A stretch of DNA of 64,000 nt from Agromyces laixinhei (GTDB lineage: Bacteria; Actinomycetota; Actinomycetes; Actinomycetales; Microbacteriaceae). The stretch lies in NCBI RefSeq assembly GCF_006337065.1, contig NZ_CP040872.1, positions 1-64,000 on the forward strand, given 5' to 3'. Below are positions 9,025-17,051 of the stretch, one piece after another; the first letter of the stretch is position 1, and every line of letters starts with the position of its first letter. Both the position numbers and the translations under genes were made by a program. Under the pieces are notes generated by a model. That model saw only the letters and a list, made by a program, of their open reading frames with translations. It was not told the DNA's origin and made no database searches.

Positions 9025-9840
9025 TCAGTTCGGGTGCCGCTTGATCTGATCGACATCCGCCCAGGAGAGGGGGGCGCAGTTGTCCCACCAGCCGATGGTG
9101 TGCAGCACCGGCACCGATCGTCCGCCGAACGGGTCGCCGTTCGGGAAGCGCTGCAACCGCACCGGGTTCGGGTACCACTGGTCGTACGAGAGTCCGCGGC
9201 GCCCGACTTGGGACATGAACTCCTCCGCCTGGGCTGCGAAGTCGCGACGCGACCAGTCAGGCTCCCAGTGCAACGCATCGTTGTCGAAGAACTGGGTGAG
9301 CGGATACATGTAGGTCACTCCCCACTCGACCGCGTGCGTGCGCCCGGTTCCGTTGCGACGCACGGGCTCGCCGAGTTCGGTGCCGGTCACGCGGGGCGAG
9401 ATCGCTTTCAACGCCGCATGGCCGCTCGCGGCAGCCGCCCATTGCGTGTATCCGTAGTAACTGTCGCCCCACATCGCGACGCGACCATTCGACCAGTTCT
9501 GCTGCGTGATCCACTCGATCGTGTCGTAACCGTCGTTCACCTCGTTCACGAAGAGCAGCGCATCGCCCTCGGAACGGAACTTGCCACGCACGTCTTGCGC
9601 CACGACGCGGTAGCCGTGGCGGGTGAAGTACTCGGCAATCAGGGGAATGAAGCAGTAGACGCCCGACTTGTCGTACGGCAACCGGATGAGGATCGTGTCG
9701 CCCGGCGTGGCGTCGGCGCTGTCAGGAGCGCCGGGCAGGTACACATCGCCGGCGAGCGACACCCCATCACGCAGACGAATCCGCACCGGGAACGAGAGCA
9801 AGCTCTCGGGCGCCGGGGAGATACGCAGGATGTCGAGCAT
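9025..9840 (-). CDS. CocE/NonD family hydrolase, truncated
   Basis: The product is 271 residues, about half the usual 550-600 of this serine hydrolase family (X-Pro dipeptidyl peptidase/cocaine esterase-like). The catalytic domain is recognisable: MLDILRISPAPESLL, VSLAGDVYLP, VVAQDVRGKFRSEGD, and the nucleophile elbow MWGDSYYGYTQW (GxSxxG with the serine at GDS). The region that carries the catalytic Asp stops at DVDQIKRHPN with TGA where family members usually continue with Trp, so the His-containing and jelly-roll parts are lost. The start at 9840 follows AAGGGAG; an upstream ATG at 9858 is poorer. It is divergent from a TetR gene and is probably inactive. Confidence 0.75.
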   Translation of the reverse strand: MLDILRISPAPESLLSFPVRIRLRDGVSLAGDVYLPGAPDSADATPGDTILIRLPYDKSGVYCFIPLIAEYFTRHGYRVVAQDVRGKFRSEGDALLFVNEVNDGYDTIEWITQQNWSNGRVAMWGDSYYGYTQWAAAASGHAALKAISPRVTGTELGEPVRRNGTGRTHAVEWGVTYMYPLTQFFDNDALHWEPDWSRRDFAAQAEEFMSQVGRRGLSYDQWYPNPVRLQRFPNGDPFGGRSVPVLHTIGWWDNCAPLSWADVDQIKRHPN

Positions 9841-9909
9841 GTCACTCCCTTGAGACATCGCACCGCCGATCGAAGCGGGTGACGGACACGCTACGACCTC
9901 TCAAGTTAA

Positions 9910-9925
9910 TAGTCAAGTCCGACTA
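9910..9925. promoter_or_regulatory. Candidate TetR operator
   Basis: TAGTCAAGTCCGACTA is a perfect 5-bp inverted repeat (TAGTC/GACTA, 6-nt centre) in an AT-rich stretch between the divergent CocE-type gene and the TetR gene. It is the obvious candidate binding site for that regulator. Confidence 0.5.
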
Positions 9926-10002
9926 GACTAGAAACTGCAGTCGATACATTGGGAGCAATCCGGGCTCCGGTGCCCGGCCTCCCCACGAGAGGAGAAGTGC
10001 GA

Positions 10003-10575
10003 ATGGGACGCCCCTCTATCGCCGCGGTGCGCCGTGAGCAGATCCTCGACGCCACGATGTCGACGATCGCCGAGCACGGAGTTCACGGCGCAACGCTCGA
10101 CCGAATCGCCGACAGTGCCGGGATGTCGCGGGGCCACGTTCGGCACTTCGTGGGAAACCGCGACCGGCTGCTCCTCGACACGGCGATCGCGGTTTTCGCA
10201 GATCGAAGCGGCCGGGTCGGCTCGATCCTCCCGTCCGAGATCGCCGACCTCGAGGGCGCACTGGACTACCTCTTCGGCCCCGAGTTCAATTCTCCCGACC
10301 GGGAGAACGCGGTCGTGCTCGGGCTCGTCGAACTCTCGCGCGTGACCCCCGACATCGCAGACGTGCTCACGACGGCATACACGGCCACACGTGCGCAGCT
10401 CGCCGAACTGGTCGCGCGAGCCCACCCCGACGCATCGCAGGAGTCGTGCCTGACGGCTGCATACGGAGTGCTGACGTGCGCCCTGGGGTCGGTCTTCCTC
10501 GGCGATTTCGATCGTGACCCGGCCCGAATGACACGGACGCGCGCCGCCGCCGAGTCCCTGGTCGCCGCGCTCTGA
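10003..10575 (+). CDS. TetR family transcriptional regulator
   Basis: A 190-residue regulator. The N-terminal helix-turn-helix covers residues 8-55 (REQILDATMSTIAEHGVHG, then MSRGHVRHFVGNRDRLLLDT). The C-terminal helical domain resembles the BetI-like group. ATG 10003 follows GAGAGGAGAAG, so translation is led, unlike the TetR gene at 251. Its divergent neighbour is the truncated hydrolase and a palindrome lies between them, so it probably controlled that gene. Ligand unknown. Confidence 0.9.
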   Translation: MGRPSIAAVRREQILDATMSTIAEHGVHGATLDRIADSAGMSRGHVRHFVGNRDRLLLDTAIAVFADRSGRVGSILPSEIADLEGALDYLFGPEFNSPDRENAVVLGLVELSRVTPDIADVLTTAYTATRAQLAELVARAHPDASQESCLTAAYGVLTCALGSVFLGDFDRDPARMTRTRAAAESLVAAL

Positions 10576-10639
10576 CGTCACGCGGGTCCCGCGCCGCGAT
10601 TGATGATCTGGAACTCCGCGCCACGGCAGGCGGTGCGTA

Positions 10640-10801
10640 CCCCCGATCGCTTGCTGCTTGACCTCGTCCGCGAGCATCGACGGGCTCACCCCGACGCGAC
10701 TTCGGCTCCAGCGCCGCCGCTGACCCTTCGACCTTGACCCGCTCACGGATCGCGCAGAACGTCTTGCGGGAGATGCCGTGCTCGAGACAGAACGTGCTCA
10801 C
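10640..10801 (-). pseudogene. IS481-type transposase remnant, frameshifted
   Basis: Reading left from GTG 10801: CLEHGISRKTFCAIRERVK, then EGSAAALEPKSRR. A frame one base away continues VSPSMLADEVKQQAI and then decays. This is the N-terminal helix-turn-helix of IS481-family transposases (ISRKTFYAIR... ALEPRSRR...), and the whole DDE domain is missing. No terminal inverted repeats are evident. The rest of the 10576-10984 gap holds the promoter and operators listed separately. Confidence 0.7.
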
Positions 10802-10867
10802 CGCCCGGCACAGCCAATGGCGCCGGCCGCCACTGCTGTACGCGCTTCGAACTGGGCTGCGGATATC

Positions 10868-10896
10868 TTGACAGATGGTCTGACCATCCCTACACT
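10868..10896 (+). promoter_or_regulatory. Sigma-70 promoter with a FadR-type operator filling the spacer
   Basis: TTGACA (10868-10873) and TACACT (10891-10896) are separated by exactly 17 nt. The spacer contains the perfect palindrome GATGGTCTGACCATC (10874-10888), a FadR-subfamily GntR operator (TGGTCnGACCA). Binding there would block RNA polymerase. It drives the SAF-domain oxidoreductase gene and probably the operon behind it. Confidence 0.8.
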
Positions 10897-10910
10897 CGTG
10901 CTATCGCATT

Positions 10911-10925
10911 GATGGTCTGACCATC
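10911..10925. promoter_or_regulatory. Second FadR-type operator
   Basis: A second exact copy of GATGGTCTGACCATC, 37 nt from the first and just downstream of the predicted transcription start. Two identical sites suggest cooperative repression by the GntR protein encoded at 12434. Confidence 0.78.
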
Positions 10926-10984
10926 ATCAAACAGGTTTCAGACCCGGCGTTCGAGTCGTCGGGAGATCTACAAAGGAGTGGTTC

Positions 10985-12346
10985 GTGAATCTCTTCACGC
11001 TCATGCAGCAGCGCACCGCTGAGGCGGGTCCGATCCGTGTCGGCGTCATCGGAGCCGGGAAGTTCGCATCGATGTTCCTCACGCAGGCGGTCGGCAGCGA
11101 GAATCTGCACGTCGTCGGCGTCGCCGACATCAACGTGCCGAAGGCGAAGGACGCCCTGGCTCGCACCGGTTGGCCGGCCGAGCGGTACGCGGCATCCTCG
11201 CTCGATGATGCGGTGCGCACCGGCGCGACCGCTGTGATCGACGACTCCACGGCGCTCATCACGCACCCGGCGATCGAGGTGGTGCTCGAGATCACGGGCA
11301 ACCCGCTCGTCGGCACCCACCACGCGGTCACCGCGATCGACAACGGCAAGCACGTGATCATGGTGAACGTCGAGGCCGACTGCATGGTCGGGCCGATTCT
11401 TCAGCGTCGCGCCCAGGCGGCCGGCGTGATCTACGCGATGGCATACGGCGACCAGCCCGCCCTCATCTGCGAACTCGTCGACTGGTGCCGCACCGTCGGC
11501 TTCGACGTGGTCGCCGCGGGCAAGGGAACGAAGTACCTGCCCGAGTACAACTACTCCACCCCCGACACGGTGTGGAACTACTACGGGTTCACCGATGAAC
11601 AGCTCGCGAGCGGCGACTACAACCCGAAGATGTTCAACTCATTCCTCGACGGCACGAAGTCCGCCATCGAGATGGCGGCGGTCGCCAATGGCACCGGGCT
11701 CATCCCGCAGGACGAAGGGTTGCTGTTCCCGGCAGCGAGTAAAGACGATCTGCCCACGGTCTTTCGCGAGAACCGCCTCGCGGGCGGCAGCCTCACGCGG
11801 CGTGGCACCGTCGAGATCGCCTCGAGCATGTACCGCGACGGGCGCGAGGTGCCCGACAACCTGCGTTGGGGTGTCTACGTCACGTTCGAAGCGACCACCG
11901 ACTACGCCGTGCAGTGCTTCAAGGAGTACGGCGTGCACACCGACGAGACGGGACGCTACGGCTCGCTCTACCGCCCGTACCACATGATCGGGCTCGAACT
12001 CGGCGTGTCGATCGCAGCCGCAGTGCTGCGCGGTGAGCCGACCGGAGCGCCGACAGGGTTCCGTGGCGATGTCGTGACCACCGCCAAGAAGGACCTCCGC
12101 GCCGGCGACACGCTCGACGGCGAGGGCGGGTACACCGTGTTCGGCAAGCTCGCGCCCGCGCACATCTCGCTCGAACGCAATGCCCTCCCACTCGGACTCG
12201 CGCACGGCGCGAAGCTCATCCGCGACGTGTCCAAAGACCAGACCGTCTCGTGGGACGACGTGCAGCTCGACGAATCGCAGTTCGCGGTGCAGATCCGGCG
12301 GCAGCTCGAGAGCGAGTTCCGCGCCGAGCACGCCGCCACGGCCTGA
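10985..12346 (+). CDS. NAD(P)-dependent oxidoreductase with C-terminal SAF domain
   Basis: A 453-residue protein. The N-terminal Rossmann fold starts IRVGVIGAGKFASMF (residues 17-31) and resembles homoserine dehydrogenase/Gfo-Idh-type domains. VLEITGNPLVGTHHAV and MAYGDQPALICELVDWC follow, and the C-terminal SAF-like region carries KKDLRAGDTLDGEGGYTVFG. This family is often found beside sugar-acid genes but its reaction is not established to my knowledge. GTG 10985 follows AAAGGAG. It is the first gene of a FadR-controlled module with GntR, MHS transporter and DUF1537 kinase, so oxidation of a sugar acid or derivative is the reasonable inference. Confidence 0.85.
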   Translation: MNLFTLMQQRTAEAGPIRVGVIGAGKFASMFLTQAVGSENLHVVGVADINVPKAKDALARTGWPAERYAASSLDDAVRTGATAVIDDSTALITHPAIEVVLEITGNPLVGTHHAVTAIDNGKHVIMVNVEADCMVGPILQRRAQAAGVIYAMAYGDQPALICELVDWCRTVGFDVVAAGKGTKYLPEYNYSTPDTVWNYYGFTDEQLASGDYNPKMFNSFLDGTKSAIEMAAVANGTGLIPQDEGLLFPAASKDDLPTVFRENRLAGGSLTRRGTVEIASSMYRDGREVPDNLRWGVYVTFEATTDYAVQCFKEYGVHTDETGRYGSLYRPYHMIGLELGVSIAAAVLRGEPTGAPTGFRGDVVTTAKKDLRAGDTLDGEGGYTVFGKLAPAHISLERNALPLGLAHGAKLIRDVSKDQTVSWDDVQLDESQFAVQIRRQLESEFRAEHAATA

Positions 12347-12348
12347 GC

Positions 12349-12370
12349 TGGTCAGACCGTCCGACCATGG
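12349..12370. promoter_or_regulatory. Degenerate FadR-type operators before the GntR gene
   Basis: TGGTCAGACC followed by GTCCGACCATGG gives overlapping half-sites of the TGGTCnGACCA palindrome seen twice at 10.9 kb. Its location 64 nt before the GntR start suggests autoregulation. Confidence 0.5.
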
Positions 12371-12433
12371 TGACTACGATGGTGACAACGGATGCCACTC
12401 CCGGTGGACTTCGGCGACCGGAGGAGATGACGC

Positions 12434-13180
12434 ATGGCGGCGATCGGCGAAGGATGGGAGCCCGTCCAGCGCATCCGCACCTACGAACAGGTGATGGCTC
12501 AGATCGAGGAGCGCATCCTCGACGGGCGCCTGAAGGCGGGAGACCACCTGCCCAGCGAACGCGAACTCGCCGCCTCGCTGGGGGTCTCCCGACCGTCCCT
12601 GCGCGAATCGTTGCGGGTGCTCGAAGCACTCGGGGTCGTCGAGATCAGACGCGGCGGGGGGCCAGACGGGGGCGCGGTGCTCCTCTCGACGCCTGGCGAC
12701 GGCATGGTCAACCTGCTCAAGCTCCAGATCGCACTGGCCCACTTCAGTTGGAGCGACGTTCTCGAGACTCGCCTCGCACTCGAGTCCTGGAGCGTGGAGG
12801 AGGCCGCCTACCGTTCCGATGACGATGATCACCGCGATCTCGCCGCGATCCTCGATCGCATGGACGACTCTCGCATCGATTCATCCGAGTTCAATCGTCT
12901 CGATGCCGCGTTCCATATGCGAATCGCGGAATCGACCGGCAACGCCCTCACCGCTCACTTCATGGGTTCGCTGCGAACCGCGATCCATCGCCAGATGGTG
13001 CAGATGTACGCAGAACTCGACGACTGGCGCGAGACGGCCAAGACGGTTCGCGCGGAACACCGCGCAATCCTCGACGCCATCGTCGCGGGCGATGGCAGCG
13101 CCGCCGCCAAAGGCATGCGGGCACACATCAACGACTTCTACAAGCTCAACACTCATGGCGGGAACGCCCCCCGGACCTGA
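12434..13180 (+). CDS. GntR/FadR family transcriptional regulator
   Basis: A 248-residue regulator. The winged helix lies at about residues 12-75 (YEQVMAQIEERILDGRLK, LPSERELAASLGVSRPSLRE, VLEALGVVEIRRGGG). The C-terminal FCD domain has metal-site features (FNRLDAAFHMRIAESTGN with Asp and His, EHRAILDAIVAGD with His, and a late AHI). It follows GGAGGAG. Three TGGTCnGACCA-like palindromes surround the module, so it almost certainly represses the SAF oxidoreductase and its own operon. The effector is likely a sugar acid or its phosphate. Confidence 0.93.
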   Translation: MAAIGEGWEPVQRIRTYEQVMAQIEERILDGRLKAGDHLPSERELAASLGVSRPSLRESLRVLEALGVVEIRRGGGPDGGAVLLSTPGDGMVNLLKLQIALAHFSWSDVLETRLALESWSVEEAAYRSDDDDHRDLAAILDRMDDSRIDSSEFNRLDAAFHMRIAESTGNALTAHFMGSLRTAIHRQMVQMYAELDDWRETAKTVRAEHRAILDAIVAGDGSAAAKGMRAHINDFYKLNTHGGNAPRT

Positions 13181-13245
13181 CTTCCGGTTCGTTTCCCGCC
13201 GACAGGGCCCGCCACGGCCCGTATCAAGGGAGATATGAACCGATC

Positions 13246-14574
13246 ATGACGAACACGACCATCGACATGCGGGAGCGAGCCGAGCACGGCTCACCCGACA
13301 AGCTCAGGACCGCCATCGGCAGCGCCGTCGGCACCACCATCGAGAACTACGACTTCCTCGCATACGGCACCGCAGCGGCGCTGTACTTCAACACCGTCTT
13401 CTTCCACGCCGACGACCCGGTGGTGGGCGTGCTGCTCGGCTTCGCCACGTTCGGCATCGGCTTCGCGATGCGCCCGCTCGGCGGCGTCATCGGCGGGTAC
13501 CTCGGCGACCGCATCGGCCGCAAGCCCGTGCTCGTCGGCGCGTTGCTGCTGATGGGCATCTCGACGGTGCTGATCGGCGTGCTTCCGACCTACCAGCAGG
13601 TCGGGCTGCTCGCGCCGATCCTGCTCACCCTCATTCGCATCATCCAGGGCATCGCCTTCGGCGCGGAATGGGGCGGTGCGATCCTCATGACGTTCGAGCA
13701 CGCGCCGTGGAAGAAGCGGGGCAAGTACACCGCGATCCCGCAGGCCGGTGTGCCGCTCGGGCTGCTGCTCGCCAACCTCGTGTTCCTCTGGTCGACGAAC
13801 CTCGACAGTGAACTCGCGTGGCGCCTGCCGTTCCTGCTCTCGTCGGTGCTCATCATCGCCGGACTCGTCATCCGCGCGACGGTGTCGGAGTCGCCCGAGT
13901 TCGAAGACACGAAGACTGCCGGACTGGTCGTGAAGAACCCGCTCAAAGAGGTCTTCAAGAACGACTGGCGCACGATCTTGCGGGTCATCGCCCTGCGGTT
14001 GGCCGAGTCGGGCGGGTTCTACGTCATCGTCACCTACATGCTGTCGTACCTCACGACCGGCGACGAGCCCCTCACCGATCGGGCGACCGCACTGACCGGT
14101 CTCGTCACCGCCGCGGCGATCGGGCTCTTCACCACGATCCTGTTCGGCGCCGTGAGCGACCGGGTCGGGCGCAGGCGCGTGTACCTGTTCGGCACCATCC
14201 TGTTGATCGCGTTCGCGTTCCCCATGTTCCTGCTGGTCAACACCGGACTGCCGTACCTGATCGTGTTCGTCTACATCATCGCGATGTCGATCATCCACGA
14301 TTCCCTCGCCGGCACGCAGGGTGCCTGGTTCTCGGAACTCTTCAGCACGAACGTGCGTTCGTCTGGTGCGTCGATCGGATACCAGTTCTCGGCCGCGATC
14401 TCGGGATTCATTCCGCTCATCGCCGCGGCGGTCGCCGTGCCGCTCGGCTGGGGCGGTGTCGCCTGGGTCTACCTCGGCTGCGGACTGCTCGGGCTGATCG
14501 GCACCCTCCTCACTCGTGAGACCTGGGGCCCGAGTGACCGGGCACTCGTCGACGAGATCATCGCCAAGTCGTGA
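13246..14574 (+). CDS. MHS-family MFS transporter (sugar acid/organic acid:H+ symporter)
   Basis: A 442-residue membrane protein with about 12 hydrophobic segments and the metabolite:H+ symporter signature: GTTIENYDFLAYGTAAALYF near the N-terminus, GYLGDRIGRKPVL in loop 2-3 (the MFS DRxGRK motif), GAEWGGAILM, and a second DRVGRRRVYL in the middle. Shikimate, alpha-ketoglutarate and proline/betaine transporters share this family, so the substrate must be inferred; context points to a sugar acid. The ATG at 13246 lies 13 nt after AGGGAG, a longer spacing than usual; the nearer ATG at 13235 opens only a 4-codon frame that overlaps the start. Confidence 0.93.
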   Translation: MTNTTIDMRERAEHGSPDKLRTAIGSAVGTTIENYDFLAYGTAAALYFNTVFFHADDPVVGVLLGFATFGIGFAMRPLGGVIGGYLGDRIGRKPVLVGALLLMGISTVLIGVLPTYQQVGLLAPILLTLIRIIQGIAFGAEWGGAILMTFEHAPWKKRGKYTAIPQAGVPLGLLLANLVFLWSTNLDSELAWRLPFLLSSVLIIAGLVIRATVSESPEFEDTKTAGLVVKNPLKEVFKNDWRTILRVIALRLAESGGFYVIVTYMLSYLTTGDEPLTDRATALTGLVTAAAIGLFTTILFGAVSDRVGRRRVYLFGTILLIAFAFPMFLLVNTGLPYLIVFVYIIAMSIIHDSLAGTQGAWFSELFSTNVRSSGASIGYQFSAAISGFIPLIAAAVAVPLGWGGVAWVYLGCGLLGLIGTLLTRETWGPSDRALVDEIIAKS

Positions 14575-14579
14575 GCATC

Positions 14580-14606
14580 GACGGGCCGGCCGCGTGCCGG
14601 CCCGTC
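14580..14606. other. Strong hairpin between transporter and kinase genes
   Basis: GACGGGCCGGC (14580-14590) and GCCGGCCCGTC (14596-14606) are perfect 11-bp complements with a 5-nt loop. It starts 5 nt after the transporter stop and lacks a T-run. It may be a weak terminator or a 3' stabilising structure that separates expression of transporter and kinase. Confidence 0.7.
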
Positions 14607-14641
14607 TGTGCCCGATCGCCTGGAAACGACAAGGAACCACC

Positions 14642-15892
14642 ATGAAGACCATCGTCCTCGACGACGACCCCACCGGCACGCAGTCGGCAACGGGTGTGAC
14701 CGTGCTCCTCGAAAGCAACGCCGACCTGCTCACCGAAGCCCTCGAGCACGCTGAGAGCGTGTACGTGCAGACGAACAGTCGCGCGCTCGACGAGGCGACC
14801 GCGGTGGCGCTGGTCCGCCGCATCCGATCCGACGGTGAGGAGGCCGCACGCCGCCTCGGCGACGAGGTGCGATTCGTGCTGCGGGGCGACTCCACGCTGC
14901 GGGGGCACGTCTTCGCCGAGACCGAGCCCTTCCTCGACGACGCGGCCGTCATGCTGTTCGTACCGGCGTTTCCGGATGGCGGACGCACCACTCGCGACGG
15001 CGTGCACCTGGTGCGCGTCGCCGGCGTCGATGTGCCGGCCCACGAGAGCGAGTACGCGGATGACCCGGTCTTCGGGTTCTCCACCGGTGTGCTGGTCGAC
15101 TACATCACCGAGAAGTCGGGCCGGCGCGCGATCGCCGCATCACTCGACGCGGTGCGAAGTGGCGACCTCGCCGCAACAATCGCACACGCTCCGGCGGGGT
15201 CGGTCATCGCGCCCGATGCGGTCGACGCCGACGATATCGCCGCGATCGCTCGCGCGGTCGACGACGCCACCGCAGCGGGCGCGACGGTCGTCGTGCGCTG
15301 CGCCGCCCCCCTCGCCGCAGAGCTCGCCGGAGTGGCGAGCCGTGGCCTGCTGCCAACGCCGCTGGTACCGGCCACACAACCCGTCCTGCTGGTGTGCGGT
15401 TCACACACCTCGGGTGCGAGCGCGCAGCTCGAGCCGCTGGTCGAGTCCTGGGGTGCCCCGGCCGTCATCGACACGGATGCCGCGCTGGTGGATCCTGAAG
15501 CCGCCGGGCTCACCACCGCCGGAATCGCTCGCGCCCACCTCGGCTCCCGCCCGCTCGCGATCGTGACGAGCGAACGCAGCAGATCCGCGTCGCACAACAC
15601 GCTCGCCCATGGCGAGAAGGTCATGACCGCGCTCACCACCGCAGTGCGCTCGCTGCTGCCGGAGGTCGCCGTCGTCGTCTCGAAGGGCGGGATCACGTCT
15701 GCCGAGGTCGCACGTACCGGGATCGGTGCGTCGTCGGCCGTCGTGCTCGGGCAGGTGCTGCCCGGCGTCTCCGTTTGGCAGCTCGCCTCACATGACGAGC
15801 GCGAACTGCTGTACGTCGTCGTTCCCGGCAACGTCGGTGCTCCCGACACGCTGGTGCGGGTGCTCGACGCGCTGCGTCTCAGCCATTCGTGA
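14642..15892 (+). CDS. Four-carbon acid sugar kinase family protein (DUF1537)
   Basis: A 416-residue DUF1537 kinase, ATP-dependent and acting on sugar acids such as threonate or erythronate. The N-terminal domain begins KTIVLDDDPTGTQSATGV (the DDxTG substrate motif), then VYVQTNSRAL and RGDSTLRGHV. The C-terminal nucleotide-binding domain has LLVCGSHTSGASAQL, VVSKGGITSAEVA and VVPGNVGAP. Length is normal. ATG 14642 has AAGGA 7 nt upstream. Known pathways pair this kinase with a dehydrogenase and with an aldolase or decarboxylase; only the SAF oxidoreductase is present here, so the last step must be encoded elsewhere or differ. Confidence 0.93.
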   Translation: MKTIVLDDDPTGTQSATGVTVLLESNADLLTEALEHAESVYVQTNSRALDEATAVALVRRIRSDGEEAARRLGDEVRFVLRGDSTLRGHVFAETEPFLDDAAVMLFVPAFPDGGRTTRDGVHLVRVAGVDVPAHESEYADDPVFGFSTGVLVDYITEKSGRRAIAASLDAVRSGDLAATIAHAPAGSVIAPDAVDADDIAAIARAVDDATAAGATVVVRCAAPLAAELAGVASRGLLPTPLVPATQPVLLVCGSHTSGASAQLEPLVESWGAPAVIDTDAALVDPEAAGLTTAGIARAHLGSRPLAIVTSERSRSASHNTLAHGEKVMTALTTAVRSLLPEVAVVVSKGGITSAEVARTGIGASSAVVLGQVLPGVSVWQLASHDERELLYVVVPGNVGAPDTLVRVLDALRLSHS

Positions 15893-15953
15893 CAGCAGCG
15901 GCCCCGGCCTTGGCCCGTGAGCGAGCGAGGTCACGCCCGCGCCGACGGCGAGC

Positions 15954-16206
15954 GATCACGAGATCGTCGCCAACATCCGCAGAACGGCTTCCACGATCTT
16001 CCACCCGGTTGGAACGGCCCGAATGGGCGCCATCGAAGACCCGTCCAGTGCGGTGACGCCCGAACTCCGTGTCAAGGGTGTGCAGGGCCTGCGCGTCGCG
16101 GATGCTTCGGTGTTCCCGTCGCTGAACCACGGACACACGGCGGCACCTGCGGCGTTCGTCGGCTACCGCTCGGTCGAGCTCATCCGGCAGTTGGTGGCCC
16201 CTGCTC
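15954..16206 (+). pseudogene. C-terminal remnant of a GMC-family oxidoreductase
   Basis: The frame reads HEIVANIRRTASTIFHPVGT, then RMGAIEDPSSAV, LRVADASVFPSLNHGHTAAP and AFVGYRSVELIRQL. It includes the GMC C-terminal signature (HPVGT.RMG, then DASVFP with the N/H pair). The flavin-binding N-terminal 400 or so residues are absent. It meets the head of an opposing gene at about 16200. Confidence 0.8.
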
Positions 16207-16271
16207 GTCGCGGCGTTGATGATATGGCTGCCTGCGTAGCCGGTGCCGCCGAGGATGCTGATGCGGGTCAT
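16197..16271 (-). pseudogene. N-terminal remnant of an NAD(P)-binding protein
   Basis: ATG 16271 with an upstream GAGAG begins MTRISILGGTGYAGSHIINA and a few more residues, the start of an NmrA/NAD(P)H-binding fold (GGTGYAG). The frame then runs straight into the antisense of the GMC remnant. It lies 22 nt after the tandem SnoaL gene, so it was once the second gene of that operon. Confidence 0.7.
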
Positions 16272-16292
16272 GATCTGCTCTCTGATCAGAGG

Positions 16293-17051
16293 TCAGAAGA
16301 CGCCGTTGTCGTGCGGGAGGGTTGCCGGCACGGGGATGACGACGTCCCAGTGCTCGACGATCTTGCCGTCCTTGACGCGCCAGAGGTCGTTGTAGATCGA
16401 TGGCACGCCGAAGTCGCCCTCGGCGCGGGTGAAGACGAAGTCGCCCTCAGCGATGACCTGGTGCACCTTCTTGTACGCGAGGGTCTTGCCCTGGACACCC
16501 CAGTTCTCCACAGCGGCGCCGAATCCGGCGAGGCCGTCAGCTGCCTCGGGGTTGTGCTGGTCGTACTGCTCGGTGGAGATGAAGTCGGCGAGCTTGCTGT
16601 AGTCCGCACCGACGAGCACCACGTCAGCGAACTCGGTGACCAGCGCCTTGTTGGCTGCGGTCTTGTCCAGATCGGTGATCTGAGTCGGGCCGTCGGTCTG
16701 CGTGCGACCGCTGACCGTGTTCGTCACGACGGGGGTGAGCGAGTCCCAGTGCTCGACGATCTTGCCGTCTTCGACGCGCCACACGTCGAACCCGGTGAGC
16801 GGGGCGGGGCCGAAGCCGTAGTAGGTGCCCTGGGTGACGACGAGGTTGCCGTCGGCGATGGTGCGTGCGGGCTCGTACCGAAAGTCGTCGGTCAGCGAGG
16901 ACACGAGGCCCTTGAGGCCGTCGATGCCGTCACCGGCGAGCGTGGAGTGCTGGGTGTAGGGGCCGAAGTACGTGTCGATCGCAGCGACGTCACGGTCACC
17001 GAAGGCGGCGGTCGTGGCGGCGGCGAGGGTTTCGACAGGAGTCAGTTGCAT
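16293..17051 (-). CDS. Tandem SnoaL-like (NTF2-fold) protein
   Basis: A 252-residue protein made of two SnoaL-like domains (residues 1-125 and 126-252). Each has the family pattern: [46 protein letters not shown] in the first; [45 protein letters not shown] and the ending DNGVF in the second. Most SnoaL-like proteins are single-domain and dimeric, so this looks like a fused dimer. The start at 17051 follows GAGGAG. It is divergent from the HxlR operon and likely under its control. Substrate unknown. Confidence 0.88.
   Translation of the reverse strand: MQLTPVETLAAATTAAFGDRDVAAIDTYFGPYTQHSTLAGDGIDGLKGLVSSLTDDFRYEPARTIADGNLVVTQGTYYGFGPAPLTGFDVWRVEDGKIVEHWDSLTPVVTNTVSGRTQTDGPTQITDLDKTAANKALVTEFADVVLVGADYSKLADFISTEQYDQHNPEAADGLAGFGAAVENWGVQGKTLAYKKVHQVIAEGDFVFTRAEGDFGVPSIYNDLWRVKDGKIVEHWDVVIPVPATLPHDNGVF

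Noticed and set aside
13235..13249. A 4-codon leader frame (MNRS) overlapping the transporter start
   Set aside because: Its ATG is only 2 nt from the ribosome site, so initiation there is unlikely; probably chance.
13291..15084. A 597-codon minus-strand frame opposite the transporter and kinase
   Set aside because: Composition is shadow-like and both sense genes are clear family members.
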